DNA of 64,000 nucleotides from Curtobacterium sp. MCBD17_013 (GTDB lineage Bacteria; Actinomycetota; Actinomycetes; Actinomycetales; Microbacteriaceae). The notes beneath the pieces are model-generated. The model was not told where the DNA came from. It was given only the letters and a program-made list of their open reading frames with translations, and ran no database searches. The stretch is from positions 33,922 to 97,921 of the forward strand of contig NZ_QKTU01000011.1 in the NCBI RefSeq assembly GCF_003234565.1. Direction: 5' to 3'. Both the position numbers and the translations under genes were made by a program. Shown piece after piece: positions 8,223 to 17,199 of the stretch (its first letter is position 1; every line of letters starts with the position of its first letter).

Positions 8223-9500
8223 GTGTCCCGTCCTGTCTCAGTGAGCCGCCGGTCCTTCCTCGTCGGCTCCACCGCACTCGCTGCGCTCGGTCTCGCCGGC
8301 TGTGCCGCGCCCGGTGCCGGCGGCGGCACCACGCACCTCCGGTTCTACGAGCAGAAGCAAGAGGTCATCGCCTACTTCGACACGCTGCTCCGCCAGTTCG
8401 AGCGGGAGCGGCCGGGCATCTCGGTGGTGCACGACTCCACCAACGTGATCGCCCCGCAGTTCGTGCGCGGTGCCCCGGCGGACGTCGGCTGTTTCAACGA
8501 CAACCTCGAGCTCGCCCGGTACATCAAGCGCGGCGTGCTCAGCGACATGTCCGACCTGCCCTCGGCCCGGACCGTCCGCACCGACATCCGCTCCCTGACG
8601 GACCAGTACGCGACGTACCCGGGCCGGACGAGCGTGCTGCCCTACTCCCTCGCGGCGGCCGGCGTCATCTACAACAAGAAGATCTTCGCCGACCACCACC
8701 TGCCGGTGCCCGAGACGTGGTCGCAGTTCGTCGACGTCTGCAAGGAGCTCAAGAAAGCCGGGATCACCCCGATCTACGCGACCGACAAGGACACGTGGAC
8801 CCTGTGGCAGGGCCTGTTCGACTACGCGGTCGGCAGCCTCGTCGACACGGGACGGTTCTTCCGGCGGATGAAGGAACTCGGCACGGACGTCGGACCCGAC
8901 TCCGAGGTCTCGTTCGAGAAGACCCTGGCGGTCCCGATGGAACGCGCCAAGACGATCTCGACGTACTTCAACCCCGACCACGCCGTCCGCTCGTACGCCG
9001 ACGGCAACCTGGCGTTCGGCAAGGGCCAGGTGGGGATGTACCTGCAGGGGCCGTGGGCCCTCGGGCAGATCGCGCTCGTCGACAAGCACCTGTCGGTCGG
9101 GACGTTCCCGCTGCCCGTCTCGGAGGACCCGGCGGACCGCAAGGCCCGGGTGAACATCGACCTCGGCCTCTACATCCCGACCGCGACGGCACACCGCGAG
9201 GAAGCTCGCGAACTCGTCGAGTTCCTCATGCGTCCGTCGGTCATCGACGCCTACAACCAGGACAACCTGGCGTACTCGACGCGGAAGGGCGCGCCCGCGC
9301 AGCAGGACGAGCGGGTGGCGGGCCTCCAGCCGTTCGTCGACCGGGCGGCGTTCTACCAGGGCGCGGGGACGTTCATGCCGAACTCGATCCCGCTCGGCAA
9401 CTACCTGCAGTCCGCCACGCGGAGCGGGAACTTCGACGGCATGCTCCGCCAGCTCGACGCGGACTGGCGGCGCCTCGCCGGACGGGACGCGCTCGTATGA
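8223..9500 (+). CDS. Sugar ABC transporter substrate-binding lipoprotein
   Basis: A 425-residue extracellular solute-binding protein of the sugar (family 1) type. The N-terminus has a twin-arginine SRRSFLVG motif followed by a hydrophobic stretch and lipobox LAGC, suggesting a Tat-exported lipoprotein. The body has the usual binding-protein segments, including NKKIFADHHLPVPETW and GKGQVGMYLQGPWALGQI. The GTG at 8223 has AAGGGAG seven bases upstream. It is the first gene of a four-gene operon with two permeases and a GH31 glycosidase. No ATPase is encoded, so a shared MsiK-type ATPase elsewhere probably energises import. The likely substrate is an oligosaccharide. Confidence 0.88.
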   Translation: MSRPVSVSRRSFLVGSTALAALGLAGCAAPGAGGGTTHLRFYEQKQEVIAYFDTLLRQFERERPGISVVHDSTNVIAPQFVRGAPADVGCFNDNLELARYIKRGVLSDMSDLPSARTVRTDIRSLTDQYATYPGRTSVLPYSLAAAGVIYNKKIFADHHLPVPETWSQFVDVCKELKKAGITPIYATDKDTWTLWQGLFDYAVGSLVDTGRFFRRMKELGTDVGPDSEVSFEKTLAVPMERAKTISTYFNPDHAVRSYADGNLAFGKGQVGMYLQGPWALGQIALVDKHLSVGTFPLPVSEDPADRKARVNIDLGLYIPTATAHREEARELVEFLMRPSVIDAYNQDNLAYSTRKGAPAQQDERVAGLQPFVDRAAFYQGAGTFMPNSIPLGNYLQSATRSGNFDGMLRQLDADWRRLAGRDALV

Positions 9501-9537
9501 CCCCCATGACGATGTCCGACCTCGACGAGGAGCGATC

Positions 9538-10473
9538 GTGACCCTGCAAGCACCCCTGTCGGACCGAACCGCCGATGAACTGCCGCCGAGACCGACGACC
9601 CGGCCCGCTCGGCGGCGGCGCGTCGACCCGATCTACGCCCTGTTCCTGTTCCCGGCGCTCGCGCTGTTCACCGCGTTCGTCGTGGTGCCCGCCGTGATCG
9701 GCATCTTCTACAGCTTCACGAACTACGTCGGGTACGGCCGGTGGTCCTTCCTGGGGCTGCGGAACTACACGACGCTGTTCACGGATCCGAACATCATCGC
9801 CTCGTACGGCTTCACGCTCGGGTTCGCGGCGGTCACGGTCGTCGTCGCGCAGGTGATCGCCCTGGCGCTCGCCGTGGCGCTGTCGCGGCGGATCCGGTTC
9901 GCGGCGCCGCTGCGGAGCGTGTTCGTCATCCCGATGGTGATCTCCGGGATCGTCGTCGCGTACGTGTTCAACTACCTGTTCTCGAACTCGCTGCCGGCCC
10001 TCGCCACCGCGGTGGGGTTCCACCCGCTCGAGCAGAGCATCCTCGGCAACCCGGACCTCGCGTGGCTCGCCATCGTGATCGTGTCCGCCTGGCAGACGAT
10101 CCCCGGAGCCCTGCTCGTGTACACCGCCGGTCTCACGGCGATCTCGGACGACCTGTACGAGGCGAGCGCGCTCGACGGCGCCAGCTCCTGGAAGCAGTTC
10201 CGCTCCATCACGCTGCCGCTCATCGCCGGGTTCATCGTCATCAACACGGTGCTCGGCGTGAAGGGCTACCTCGGCGCCTACGACGTCATCGTCGGTCTGA
10301 CGAACGGTGGCCCCGGCACCGCGACCAGCAGCGTCGCCATGACGATCTTCGGCGGCTTCACGGGCGGCGACTACGCGTACCAGATGGCCAACGCCACGGT
10401 GTTCTTCATCGTCACCGTCGTGATCTCCGTCGCCCAGCTCCTCGTCACCCGCGGAAGGACCATCCGACTGTGA
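9538..10473 (+). CDS. Sugar ABC transporter permease, MalF-type
   Basis: A 311-residue inner-membrane permease with six membrane segments after a basic cytoplasmic N-terminus. The ATPase-contact EAA loop is EASALDGASSWKQFRSITLPL near residues 205-225. A GTG start at 9538 follows an AGGAG site. It lies 37 bp after the binding-protein gene, and its stop overlaps the GTG of the next permease by three bases, showing cotranslation. It forms the heterodimeric channel with the following gene. Confidence 0.9.
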   Translation: MTLQAPLSDRTADELPPRPTTRPARRRRVDPIYALFLFPALALFTAFVVVPAVIGIFYSFTNYVGYGRWSFLGLRNYTTLFTDPNIIASYGFTLGFAAVTVVVAQVIALALAVALSRRIRFAAPLRSVFVIPMVISGIVVAYVFNYLFSNSLPALATAVGFHPLEQSILGNPDLAWLAIVIVSAWQTIPGALLVYTAGLTAISDDLYEASALDGASSWKQFRSITLPLIAGFIVINTVLGVKGYLGAYDVIVGLTNGGPGTATSSVAMTIFGGFTGGDYAYQMANATVFFIVTVVISVAQLLVTRGRTIRL

Positions 10474-11372
10474 CCTCTGTCGACCTCCACCACGACCAGA
10501 TGGCCGGCTCCAGCGCCGGCCGCCCCACCACCACGCGTCGGCGTCGTCGGCTCGGTCGCACGAACTGGCCGCTGACCGTCCTGCTCATCCTGGCGTCGCT
10601 GACGGTGCTCGCCCCGCTGTGGGTCACGCTGTCGATGGCGTTCAAGACGAGTGCGCAGTCGGTGGACGGGAACGCGTTCTCGTTCCCGGCGCCGTTCAAC
10701 CCCGCGAGCTTCGTGCAGGCATGGCGGCTCACGCACTTCCCGGTGTCGTTCGGCCTGTCGCTCGGCGTCGCCGCGATCACGGTCGTCCTGACGCTGTTCC
10801 TCAGCTCGCTCGCCGCGTTCGCGATCGCCCGCAACTGGGACAAGCGGATCTACCGCTGGTCGCTGTACTACCTGCTCGCCGCGCTGTTCCTGCCGTTCCC
10901 GGTGGTCGCCCTGCCGCAGATCCAGCTCACGGCGTTGACCGGCCTCGACAACCCCGTCGGCGTCGGCATCCTGCACGCGATGTTCCAACTGTCGTTCAGC
11001 GTGCTGCTCTACTCGGCGTACCTCCGCTCGCTGCCGATCGAACTCGAGGAGAGCGCCCGCATCGACGGCGCGACGACGTGGCAGATCTTCTGGCGCATCG
11101 TGCTGCCGCTGCTCGGTCCGATGAACGCCACGGTCGGCATCTTCGCGTTCCTGGCGTCGTGGAACGACTTCATGATGCCGTCGCTCATCACCGCGGACCC
11201 GAGCCTGCAGACCCTGCCGGTCGTGCAGAACATCTTCCAGAGCCAGTTCGGCACGAACTACAACGTCGCGTTCGCCTCGTACCTCATGGCCATGGCGCCG
11301 ACGATCGTCGTGTACCTGTTCGCCCAGCGCTGGGTGATCAGCGGCGTGACGCAGGGCGCCGTCAAGCACTGA
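10470..11372 (+). CDS. Sugar ABC transporter permease, MalG-type
   Basis: A 300-residue permease. After a short basic N-terminus there are six membrane segments, with the EAA loop ESARIDGATTWQIFWRIVLPL near residues 190-210. The GTG at 10470 overlaps the TGA of the MalF-type gene (GTGA), fixing the start. Partner permease of the importer whose binding protein is encoded first in the operon. About 100 bp separate it from the GH31 gene. Confidence 0.9.
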   Translation: MTSVDLHHDQMAGSSAGRPTTTRRRRRLGRTNWPLTVLLILASLTVLAPLWVTLSMAFKTSAQSVDGNAFSFPAPFNPASFVQAWRLTHFPVSFGLSLGVAAITVVLTLFLSSLAAFAIARNWDKRIYRWSLYYLLAALFLPFPVVALPQIQLTALTGLDNPVGVGILHAMFQLSFSVLLYSAYLRSLPIELEESARIDGATTWQIFWRIVLPLLGPMNATVGIFAFLASWNDFMMPSLITADPSLQTLPVVQNIFQSQFGTNYNVAFASYLMAMAPTIVVYLFAQRWVISGVTQGAVKH

Positions 11373-11476
11373 CCGACGCGCGCCGTCGAGCACCGACCGG
11401 CGGGTTCCGCCCGGGAGGCCCACCCCACCGCACACGGGTACCGTCACGCCCGACCACCCCACCGACCTGGAGGACC

Positions 11477-13915
11477 ATGTCCGACTCCGTCACGCAGCCC
11501 ACGCCCGACGCCACTCCGACCGCGCTGCCCGTCATCCGGCCGCTGCCCGGTGCCGCGCCGCGGGCGCGCGACGACCAGCAGGTCCACGGCGACGGCTGGC
11601 GCATCACGGTGCTCACCGACGGGCTGTTCCGCGTCGAACGGTCGACTGACGGCGGGTTCGAGGACCGGGCCTCCACGTTCGCGATCCGCCGCGACCTGCC
11701 GGCGGTGCCGTTCGACGTCGAGCGGTCCGGCCGGGGCGTCGTCCTGACGACGGCCCGGGCACGGCTGCGGTACGACGGCGGCCCGTTCTCGGCGAGCGGG
11801 CTGCTCGTCGAGATGATCGGCGCGGACACCGGCCGGTGGCGGTACGGCGAGCCGACGCGGGACCTCGGCGGGACGGCGCGGACGCTCGACGACGTCGACG
11901 GCCGGACGGACCTCGAGAGCGGTGTCGTCGCGCCCGACGGCATCGCGGTGGTCGACGACGCCACCTCGTTCCTGTTCGAGGACGACGGCTGGGTCGGCGT
12001 GCGTGGCGCCGATCGCGAGGACCTCTACGTGTTCGCGTACGGCCGCGACTACCCGGCCGCCGTCTCGGCGCTGTACGCGGTCTCGGGACCGCCGACGCGC
12101 CTCCCGCGATGGGCACTCGGCAACTGGTGGAGCCGGTACCACCCGTACACGGCGGACAGCTACCTGGCGCTCATGGACCGGTTCGACGACGAGGGCGTCC
12201 CGTTCTCCGTCGCCGTGATCGACATGGACTGGCACCGCGTCGACTCCGTGCCGTCGCGGTTCGGGAACGGGTGGACCGGCTACTCGTGGGAGCGCTCGCT
12301 GTTCCCCGACCCCGAGGGGTTCCTCACCGCCCTGCACGAGCGCGGCATGCGGACGACCCTCAACCTGCACCCCGCCGACGGCGTCCGGGCGTTCGAGGAC
12401 GCCTACCCGACGATGGCGCGGGCGCTCGGGGTCGACCCGGAGACGGAGCGCCCGCTGCCCTTCGCGCCGACGGACCGCGCGTTCCTCGAGTCGTACTTCC
12501 GCGACCTGCACGACCCGCTCGAGGACCAGGGCGTCGACTTCTGGTGGATCGACTGGCAGCAGGGGCGCACCTCCGACCTGCCGGGGGTCGACCCGCTCTG
12601 GGTGCTCAACCACTTCCACCACCTCGACGCCGCCCGGAACGGCGGCCCGGGGATGACCTTCTCGCGGTACGCGGGGCCCGGCAGCCACCGGTACGCCGTC
12701 GGGTTCTCGGGCGACGCGGTCGTGTCGTGGGCGTCGCTGGCGTTCCAGCCCGAGTTCACGGCGACCGCCGCCAACATCGGCTACGCGTGGTGGAGCCACG
12801 ACATCGGCGGGCACACCCGCGGCGTGCGCGACGACGAGCTGGCGACGCGCTGGGTGCAGTTCGGGGTGTTCTCGCCGATCATGCGGCTGCACTCCGCCAA
12901 CAACCCGTTCATCCGCAAGGAGCCGTGGTCGTTCCCGCCGGAGCACCGCGCCGCCATGGACGACGCCCTCCGGTTCCGTCACCGGATGGTGCCCTACCTG
13001 CACACGATGAACCACGCGGCGGCGGCCGGCACCCCGCTCGTCCGGCCGATGTACCACCTCGAGCCGCGCCGGAGCGAGGCCTACCGCGTCCCGAACGAGT
13101 ACGCGTTCGGCTCCGAGCTGCTCGTCGCGCCGATCACCGAGCCGCGCGATCCGGCCTCGCTGCTCGGGAGCGTCCGAGCCTGGCTGCCCGCCGGGACCTG
13201 GACCGACGTGCTCACCGGGACGGTCTACCGCGGCGACCGGAGCCTCGCGTTCCACCGGCCGAGCGCGTCGATCCCCGTGCTCCTGCGGGCCGGCGGGATC
13301 CTGCCGCTCGACGCGGGTCCCGACCTCGACGCGACCCGGAACCCGAGCGAGCTCGAGGTGCTCGTCGCGCCGGCGGCCTCCGGGACGTTCGTGCTGGCGG
13401 AGGACGCCGAGGACGACGACGCGGGCGCTGCCGCCGCCGGTCCGGCCGTCCGGACCGAGCTCGCCTGGGACCTCCCGACCCGCACGTTCCGCATCGGACC
13501 CGCGGAGGGCCGGGGCGACCTGGTCCCGCCCGTCCGGACGTGGATCCTCACCGTCCTCGCCGCCCTGCCGGACGGACCGGTGACCGTCGACGGCGCCGAG
13601 GTCGCGGTCACCGGGGTCGACGGGCGCTGGAGCGTGACCGCGACCGTCCCGTCCGACGTCGGTGCCGTCGTCCGCATCGCGGGGGAGGTCCGGGTCGGCC
13701 CCGACCGACGCGCCGCGGCCCGCACCGTGCTCGCCGACGCGCAGATGGGCAACCCCGAGAAGCTCGAGGCGTGGGAGATCGTCGCCGCTGACCGACCCGT
13801 CGTGGACCGGCTCGCGGAGCTCGACGCCGTGGCGCTGCCGCAGGCGGTCCGGGCCGCGCTCACCGAGTTGCTCGGGGCGGTGGTCGGGGAGGTTCCGCCG
13901 GGCGATGTGTCCTGA
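11477..13915 (+). CDS. GH31 alpha-glycosidase (alpha-xylosidase or alpha-glucosidase type)
   Basis: A cytoplasmic 812-residue enzyme without a signal peptide. The order is an N-terminal beta-sandwich, the catalytic barrel and a beta-rich C-terminal domain. The nucleophile Asp359 lies in WWIDWQQG and the acid/base Asp413 in FSGDAVVSW, both hallmark GH31 motifs; the substrate-side motif WWSHDIGG is also present. The ATG at 11477 has a GGAGGA site. Position after a sugar importer implies it cleaves an imported alpha-linked oligosaccharide. Fucose/galactose-cleaving enzymes elsewhere in the window suggest alpha-xylosidase activity on xyloglucan fragments, but the sequence alone does not decide between xylose and glucose. 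Confidence 0.88.
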   Translation: MSDSVTQPTPDATPTALPVIRPLPGAAPRARDDQQVHGDGWRITVLTDGLFRVERSTDGGFEDRASTFAIRRDLPAVPFDVERSGRGVVLTTARARLRYDGGPFSASGLLVEMIGADTGRWRYGEPTRDLGGTARTLDDVDGRTDLESGVVAPDGIAVVDDATSFLFEDDGWVGVRGADREDLYVFAYGRDYPAAVSALYAVSGPPTRLPRWALGNWWSRYHPYTADSYLALMDRFDDEGVPFSVAVIDMDWHRVDSVPSRFGNGWTGYSWERSLFPDPEGFLTALHERGMRTTLNLHPADGVRAFEDAYPTMARALGVDPETERPLPFAPTDRAFLESYFRDLHDPLEDQGVDFWWIDWQQGRTSDLPGVDPLWVLNHFHHLDAARNGGPGMTFSRYAGPGSHRYAVGFSGDAVVSWASLAFQPEFTATAANIGYAWWSHDIGGHTRGVRDDELATRWVQFGVFSPIMRLHSANNPFIRKEPWSFPPEHRAAMDDALRFRHRMVPYLHTMNHAAAAGTPLVRPMYHLEPRRSEAYRVPNEYAFGSELLVAPITEPRDPASLLGSVRAWLPAGTWTDVLTGTVYRGDRSLAFHRPSASIPVLLRAGGILPLDAGPDLDATRNPSELEVLVAPAASGTFVLAEDAEDDDAGAAAAGPAVRTELAWDLPTRTFRIGPAEGRGDLVPPVRTWILTVLAALPDGPVTVDGAEVAVTGVDGRWSVTATVPSDVGAVVRIAGEVRVGPDRRAAARTVLADAQMGNPEKLEAWEIVAADRPVVDRLAELDAVALPQAVRAALTELLGAVVGEVPPGDVS

Positions 13916-14182
13916 GCGAGCTCCGTTGTTCTGGAGGCCGGCCGGCTCGCGGGTACCGCTGACTTCACTGCGAGAGGTCGCGGAGTCCCTACGTGAGACC
14001 GCCTGCGCCCCGGTCGGCGCGGGGAGTCCGGGCCGGCGGGCGGCCCAGCGGGAAGTTCGCTGGACGACCGGCTTGCGGGACGAAGCAGCACCAGTCGTAG
14101 CCTGAGCACCCCTGGGCTGGTAGCGGGGTGGATGTGTCGCGTAGACTTACGTCAGACAAAACTCTATTGTCGCGGAGGGACG
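13916..14182. other. Intergenic stretch at the left edge of the accessory patch
   Basis: These 267 bases hold no convincing gene. The composition becomes less GC-rich toward the right, where the putative toxin-antitoxin promoter begins. No direct repeats or integrase site were recognised here. Confidence 0.5.
14155..14171. promoter_or_regulatory. Candidate autoregulatory operator of the toxin-antitoxin pair
   Basis: An inverted repeat GACAA-7-TTGTC lies just upstream of the ribosome site for the first gene of the pair. Ribbon-helix-helix antitoxins usually repress their own operon through short palindromes at this position. The repeat is short, so this is tentative. Confidence 0.35.
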
Positions 14183-14455
14183 ATGGTCGTCGAGGTGCAT
14201 CCCCGGGTGGCCCGTCGGCATCCTGAAGTGACGGATGACGAGGTCCGGGAGGCGTTCGAGAACTCCCTCCGGTTCGCGCCGCGGATGGCCACCGACCCGA
14301 TGCAATGGGTCGGTGTCGGAGTCACTCATGCAGGCAGGCTCCTTGAGTACCTGGCCGTGAAGCCAGATGATCCTGAGGACTGGCTGATCTTCCACAGCAT
14401 GGACGCGACGACGAAGGTGAAGCAAGAGGTCGGACTCGAAAGGAGAAGGCGATGA
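14183..14455 (+). CDS. Putative type II toxin, small protein cotranslated with an RHH antitoxin
   Basis: A 90-residue protein that I do not recognise by family. It reads as a compact alpha/beta fold with a basic C-terminus: VEVHPRVARRHPEVTDDEVREAFEN, then strands LEYLAVKPDD and WLIFHSM. The downstream gene encodes a C-terminal ribbon-helix-helix domain and its ATG overlaps this stop (ATGA), the usual organisation of toxin-antitoxin modules such as BrnT/BrnA, where the toxin comes first. The ATG at 14183 is chosen because GGAGGGA lies two bases upstream; an upstream in-frame start at 14132 has no such site. The toxin role is inferred from context. Confidence 0.55.
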   Translation: MVVEVHPRVARRHPEVTDDEVREAFENSLRFAPRMATDPMQWVGVGVTHAGRLLEYLAVKPDDPEDWLIFHSMDATTKVKQEVGLERRRR

Positions 14456-14724
14456 AGACGTACAAGACAAAGGGCACCACGTTCACGGACGCGGACCTCG
14501 ACCGCTGGGCCGACGAAGCCGACGCGGGGTTCCCCAACGCGCAGTTCGGTCCGTCGCATGCCGGGAGCCCGGCGCGACCCGGACGACCAAAGACGCTCGG
14601 TGACGACGTCACCCGCATCACCGTTCGCGTGAACAGCCGAGAGCGGAGCATCTTGAAAGCGAAGGCGGATGCTCGGCATCTCAGCACTTCCGCGCTGCTT
14701 CGCGAGATGATCAACAACCTCTGA
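14452..14724 (+). CDS. Putative ribbon-helix-helix antitoxin
   Basis: A 90-residue protein with an N-terminal partner-binding-like half (TFTDADLDRWADEADAG), a flexible Pro/Arg linker, and a C-terminal CopG-type ribbon-helix-helix: ITVRVNSRERSILKAKADAR followed by HLSTSALLREMINNL. The DNA-binding strand at the C-terminal end, rather than the N-terminal, resembles BrnA-like antitoxins. It overlaps the preceding gene by four bases with an AAAGGAGA ribosome site inside that gene. Expected to neutralise the upstream protein and repress the operon. Confidence 0.6.
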   Translation: MKTYKTKGTTFTDADLDRWADEADAGFPNAQFGPSHAGSPARPGRPKTLGDDVTRITVRVNSRERSILKAKADARHLSTSALLREMINNL

Positions 14725-14813
14725 GGTCGAACGAGAACGCCCCGACCCTGCGCACTGACGCACAAGTGTTTGCGGCACGGGGAGAACTCGAACTGGCTGC
14801 ATCGCACCTATGA

Positions 14814-14969
14814 CGCTCTCGAAGTGGCAGCCAGACGATCCCTGACGCGGCGGCACCGGTCGACCTGACGTCGCGGCCGTCGCGGGAGTCCGCGCTTCGA
14901 CTGTACGAGCAGGTCGGATTCGTCCGCCGGGACACGAACGTGCTCTGGTTCACCCCGCCCCCGCCCTGA
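14814..14969 (+). pseudogene. C-terminal remnant of a GNAT acetyltransferase
   Basis: An in-frame stretch without its own start ends in VDLTSRPSRESALRLYEQVGF and a short tail. LTSRPSRESA-x-RLYEQ-x-GF is the acetyl-CoA-side helix and last strands of GNAT N-acetyltransferases. The N-terminal domain is missing and a stop (14811-14813) precedes the fragment, so the gene is a relic directly after the toxin-antitoxin pair. Confidence 0.55.
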
Positions 14970-15028
14970 GCGTCTCGGCACGGCGCTCCTCACGGCGGCG
15001 CTACGCTGCACCGGGCAGGAGGTACAGC

Positions 15029-15364
15029 ATGGCGAAGGTCGTCGTTGCGGCGCCGGTGGACGCGCTTCCGGAGCTCCTCCGCGCAGCGGTCAGGTCGGTC
15101 GCCGGCGCAACCCTCATCGAAGTGCGGCCGGACGGCGCTCTCGTCGGCCGTCGCAGCAACTTCGCTCTCGGGTCGGAGACGACCCGGTTCACGTTCTCCG
15201 CCCGACCCGACGGGAGCAGCGAGGTCACCGCGGAAGCCACCAACGGGGGCAGCATCGCAAGCACCGCGCTTCTCGGCAGCAACTTCACGCGGGGAGCGCT
15301 CCTCGAGAACGGACGGGCGGTCCTCAACGCGCTTGCCCAGAATGCGCGCGACGCTTCGCATTGA
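15029..15364 (+). CDS. Hypothetical small protein, 111 residues
   Basis: Not recognised. The protein has an N-terminal VVVAAPVDALPELLRAAV segment followed by alternating short strands, including ETTRFTFSARPDGSSEVTAEA, which resembles small START/SRPBCC or lipid-binding-like folds. It has no signal peptide or membrane span. The ATG follows a good GGAGG site eight bases upstream. It is monocistronic, flanked by the GNAT remnant and a phosphotransferase gene. Confidence 0.6.
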   Translation: MAKVVVAAPVDALPELLRAAVRSVAGATLIEVRPDGALVGRRSNFALGSETTRFTFSARPDGSSEVTAEATNGGSIASTALLGSNFTRGALLENGRAVLNALAQNARDASH

Positions 15365-15468
15365 CGCCCACCACCCCTACCCGGACGCATTGGCGCTGAA
15401 GCGCTTTCGTCCGGATGCTCGTGCCGCTTGGCACCGCGACGGCGTGCCGAGCTGGCAGCATTACACGG

Positions 15469-16227
15469 ATGGAAGACGCCGAGATTCCGCTGGCGGGCGG
15501 TAACGCGTCCGAAGCGGTGGTGCGTGTGGGTGACACTGTCAGGAAGCCCTGGTCCGACTCCACTCCGTCGGTCGCGCAGTTCATGGCGCATCTCCGCGCC
15601 CAGGGCATCGACGTCCCCGCGTGGCGGGGGCGCGACGACCGCGGGCGGCAGGTGCTTGAGCATGTGCCGGGCGAGCTCGCAATGCACGTCGGCCCGCTCG
15701 ATGAGGACGCTCTGGTGCGGGTCGGACGGATGGTGCGGTCCATCCACGACGGGAGCGTCGGCTTCACTCCGGACACGGCGGCCTGGGATGTTCTGATTCC
15801 GCCGCCGACGAGCGCCGACCTCGTCTGCCACAACGACCTCGCGCCGTGGAACCTCGTCCTCGGCGACCGGTGGGTGTTCATCGACTGGGATGGAGCTGGC
15901 CCGAGCACCCGGCTCTGGGACCTCGCGTACTCCGCGCAGGCCTTCGCTGGATTGGAGGCAGGGCAGCCCGTCTCGTCGGCCGCGGAACGACTCCGCTGGT
16001 TCGTCGACGGGTACGGCGCGACCGACGACATCCGGGCGGCCCTGCCCACGACCATGGTTCACCGTGCCACGGCGATGTGGGCGCTGCTCCGCGACGCGAA
16101 CGCGAGCGGCCGGGAACCCTGGTCGTCGATGTTCGACAACGGTCACGGCACCCATTGGTGGGCCGCGAGCGAATACATCGCCGCGCACCTGAGCGCGTGG
16201 ACGGCGGCCCTCACCGGTGACGCCTGA
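15469..16227 (+). CDS. APH-family phosphotransferase (aminoglycoside/choline kinase-like)
   Basis: A 252-residue protein kinase-fold phosphotransferase. The catalytic loop is VCHNDLAPWNLV (Asp base, Asn metal ligand) and the DFG-equivalent metal motif is FIDWDGAG. The N-terminal lobe is short, with VVRVGDTVRKPWS carrying the nucleotide-anchoring Lys. Such stand-alone actinobacterial members have varied small-molecule substrates; antibiotic resistance cannot be assumed. The ATG at 15469 begins MEDAEIPL and fits the family's N-terminus better than an upstream in-frame start. It converges with the epimerase gene 12 bp downstream. Confidence 0.75.
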   Translation: MEDAEIPLAGGNASEAVVRVGDTVRKPWSDSTPSVAQFMAHLRAQGIDVPAWRGRDDRGRQVLEHVPGELAMHVGPLDEDALVRVGRMVRSIHDGSVGFTPDTAAWDVLIPPPTSADLVCHNDLAPWNLVLGDRWVFIDWDGAGPSTRLWDLAYSAQAFAGLEAGQPVSSAAERLRWFVDGYGATDDIRAALPTTMVHRATAMWALLRDANASGREPWSSMFDNGHGTHWWAASEYIAAHLSAWTAALTGDA

Positions 16228-16239
16228 CGCCGGTCCCGC

Positions 16240-17199
16240 TTACTGCAGCTGCGCGAGGACCGCGTTCTCCTCCTCCTGGGTGAGCCCGGCCGACCGCGGT
16301 CGGTGCACGCCGCGTCGTTGCTCGTCGGCCAGGGCTCGTTGGAGTGTTTCGGCGAGTGGCCGGACGGTCCCGCCCAGTTGACCGAAGCGTGAGCGGTCAC
16401 GATGGGCGAACCCCGTGTATTCGGCGGGGAGCCAGAGCGGCAGGGATCGCGGACCGGACCAATACTGGACGTCGTGCGCGAGGAGCACTTCGTCGTCGGC
16501 CGGTACGAGGCTTCCGCTGAAGCCCGTCACTCGTGCAGCGTCGCCGAAGAACGCATCCATGGTGTGGCTCACACCGACCGCGTTCACCACGCCGGTTGCG
16601 CCGCCGTGCTTCTCCCCGCCGATCCACGTAGCGAGGTCGCCGACATCGATGATCTGGACGAAGCGGTGGGTGGTGTTCGGAGTGAGGACGGCGCGTCCCA
16701 TGGACAACCTGGCCGGCCAGTAGCCGAACCGGTCACTCGGGTCGCCTGGTCCGACGATCAGACCGGGTCGGACGATGAGGAGTCGGTCTGCGAGGGGCTC
16801 CAGTGCCCGCTCTGCGGCGACCTTAGCGTCGGGAAACCGGTTGAGGTCCTCGGGCTCGATGACTGCGGCGGCCTCGTTCGCCCCGCGTTCGTCGTTGCGG
16901 GCGTACACGGAGACCGATGACACGAATGCCCAATGGTGAGTTCGAGCGCCGAGAGCAGCGACCGCTTCGCTGACGAATGCGGGATCGTCAGCGACGTCGA
17001 TGACCGCGTCCCACTCGCCGGTCAGTTCGCTGTAGGCATCCGCGCGCGACCTGTCGACGCGCACCAGCGTCGCTCCGTCGGGGACGTCGCCCGATTCGCC
17101 GCGCGCGGCGCACACGACGTCGTTTCCCGCGGCCACCGCAGCTTCGGCGATCGCTCGTCCCAACCAACCAGTACCGCCCAATACAAGCATTCTGCGCAT
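16240..17199 (-). CDS. NAD-dependent epimerase/dehydratase-family reductase
   Basis: A 319-residue extended SDR-like protein. The N-terminal Rossmann motif is VLGGTGWLGRAI (GxxGxxG) near residues 6-17. A VSSVSVYA segment near residue 100 and a KVAAERAL Lys region replace the classical YxxxK, as in atypical extended SDRs of isoflavone-reductase or epimerase type. RPGLIVGPGD is the usual mid-domain motif. The substrate is unknown. The start at 17199 (MRRMLVL) is chosen to leave only a short extension before the first strand. Confidence 0.75.
   Translation of the reverse strand: MRRMLVLGGTGWLGRAIAEAAVAAGNDVVCAARGESGDVPDGATLVRVDRSRADAYSELTGEWDAVIDVADDPAFVSEAVAALGARTHHWAFVSSVSVYARNDERGANEAAAVIEPEDLNRFPDAKVAAERALEPLADRLLIVRPGLIVGPGDPSDRFGYWPARLSMGRAVLTPNTTHRFVQIIDVGDLATWIGGEKHGGATGVVNAVGVSHTMDAFFGDAARVTGFSGSLVPADDEVLLAHDVQYWSGPRSLPLWLPAEYTGFAHRDRSRFGQLGGTVRPLAETLQRALADEQRRGVHRPRSAGLTQEEENAVLAQLQ

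Noticed and set aside
11444..13255. Minus-strand open frame opposite the GH31 gene
   Set aside because: The GH31 motifs are all on the plus strand. The opposing frame is Arg/Val/Gly-rich without recognisable features.
15469..16227. Considered as an aminoglycoside-resistance gene
   Set aside because: The fold is APH-like, but many actinobacterial members act on other substrates and no specificity motif for a known resistance enzyme is visible.
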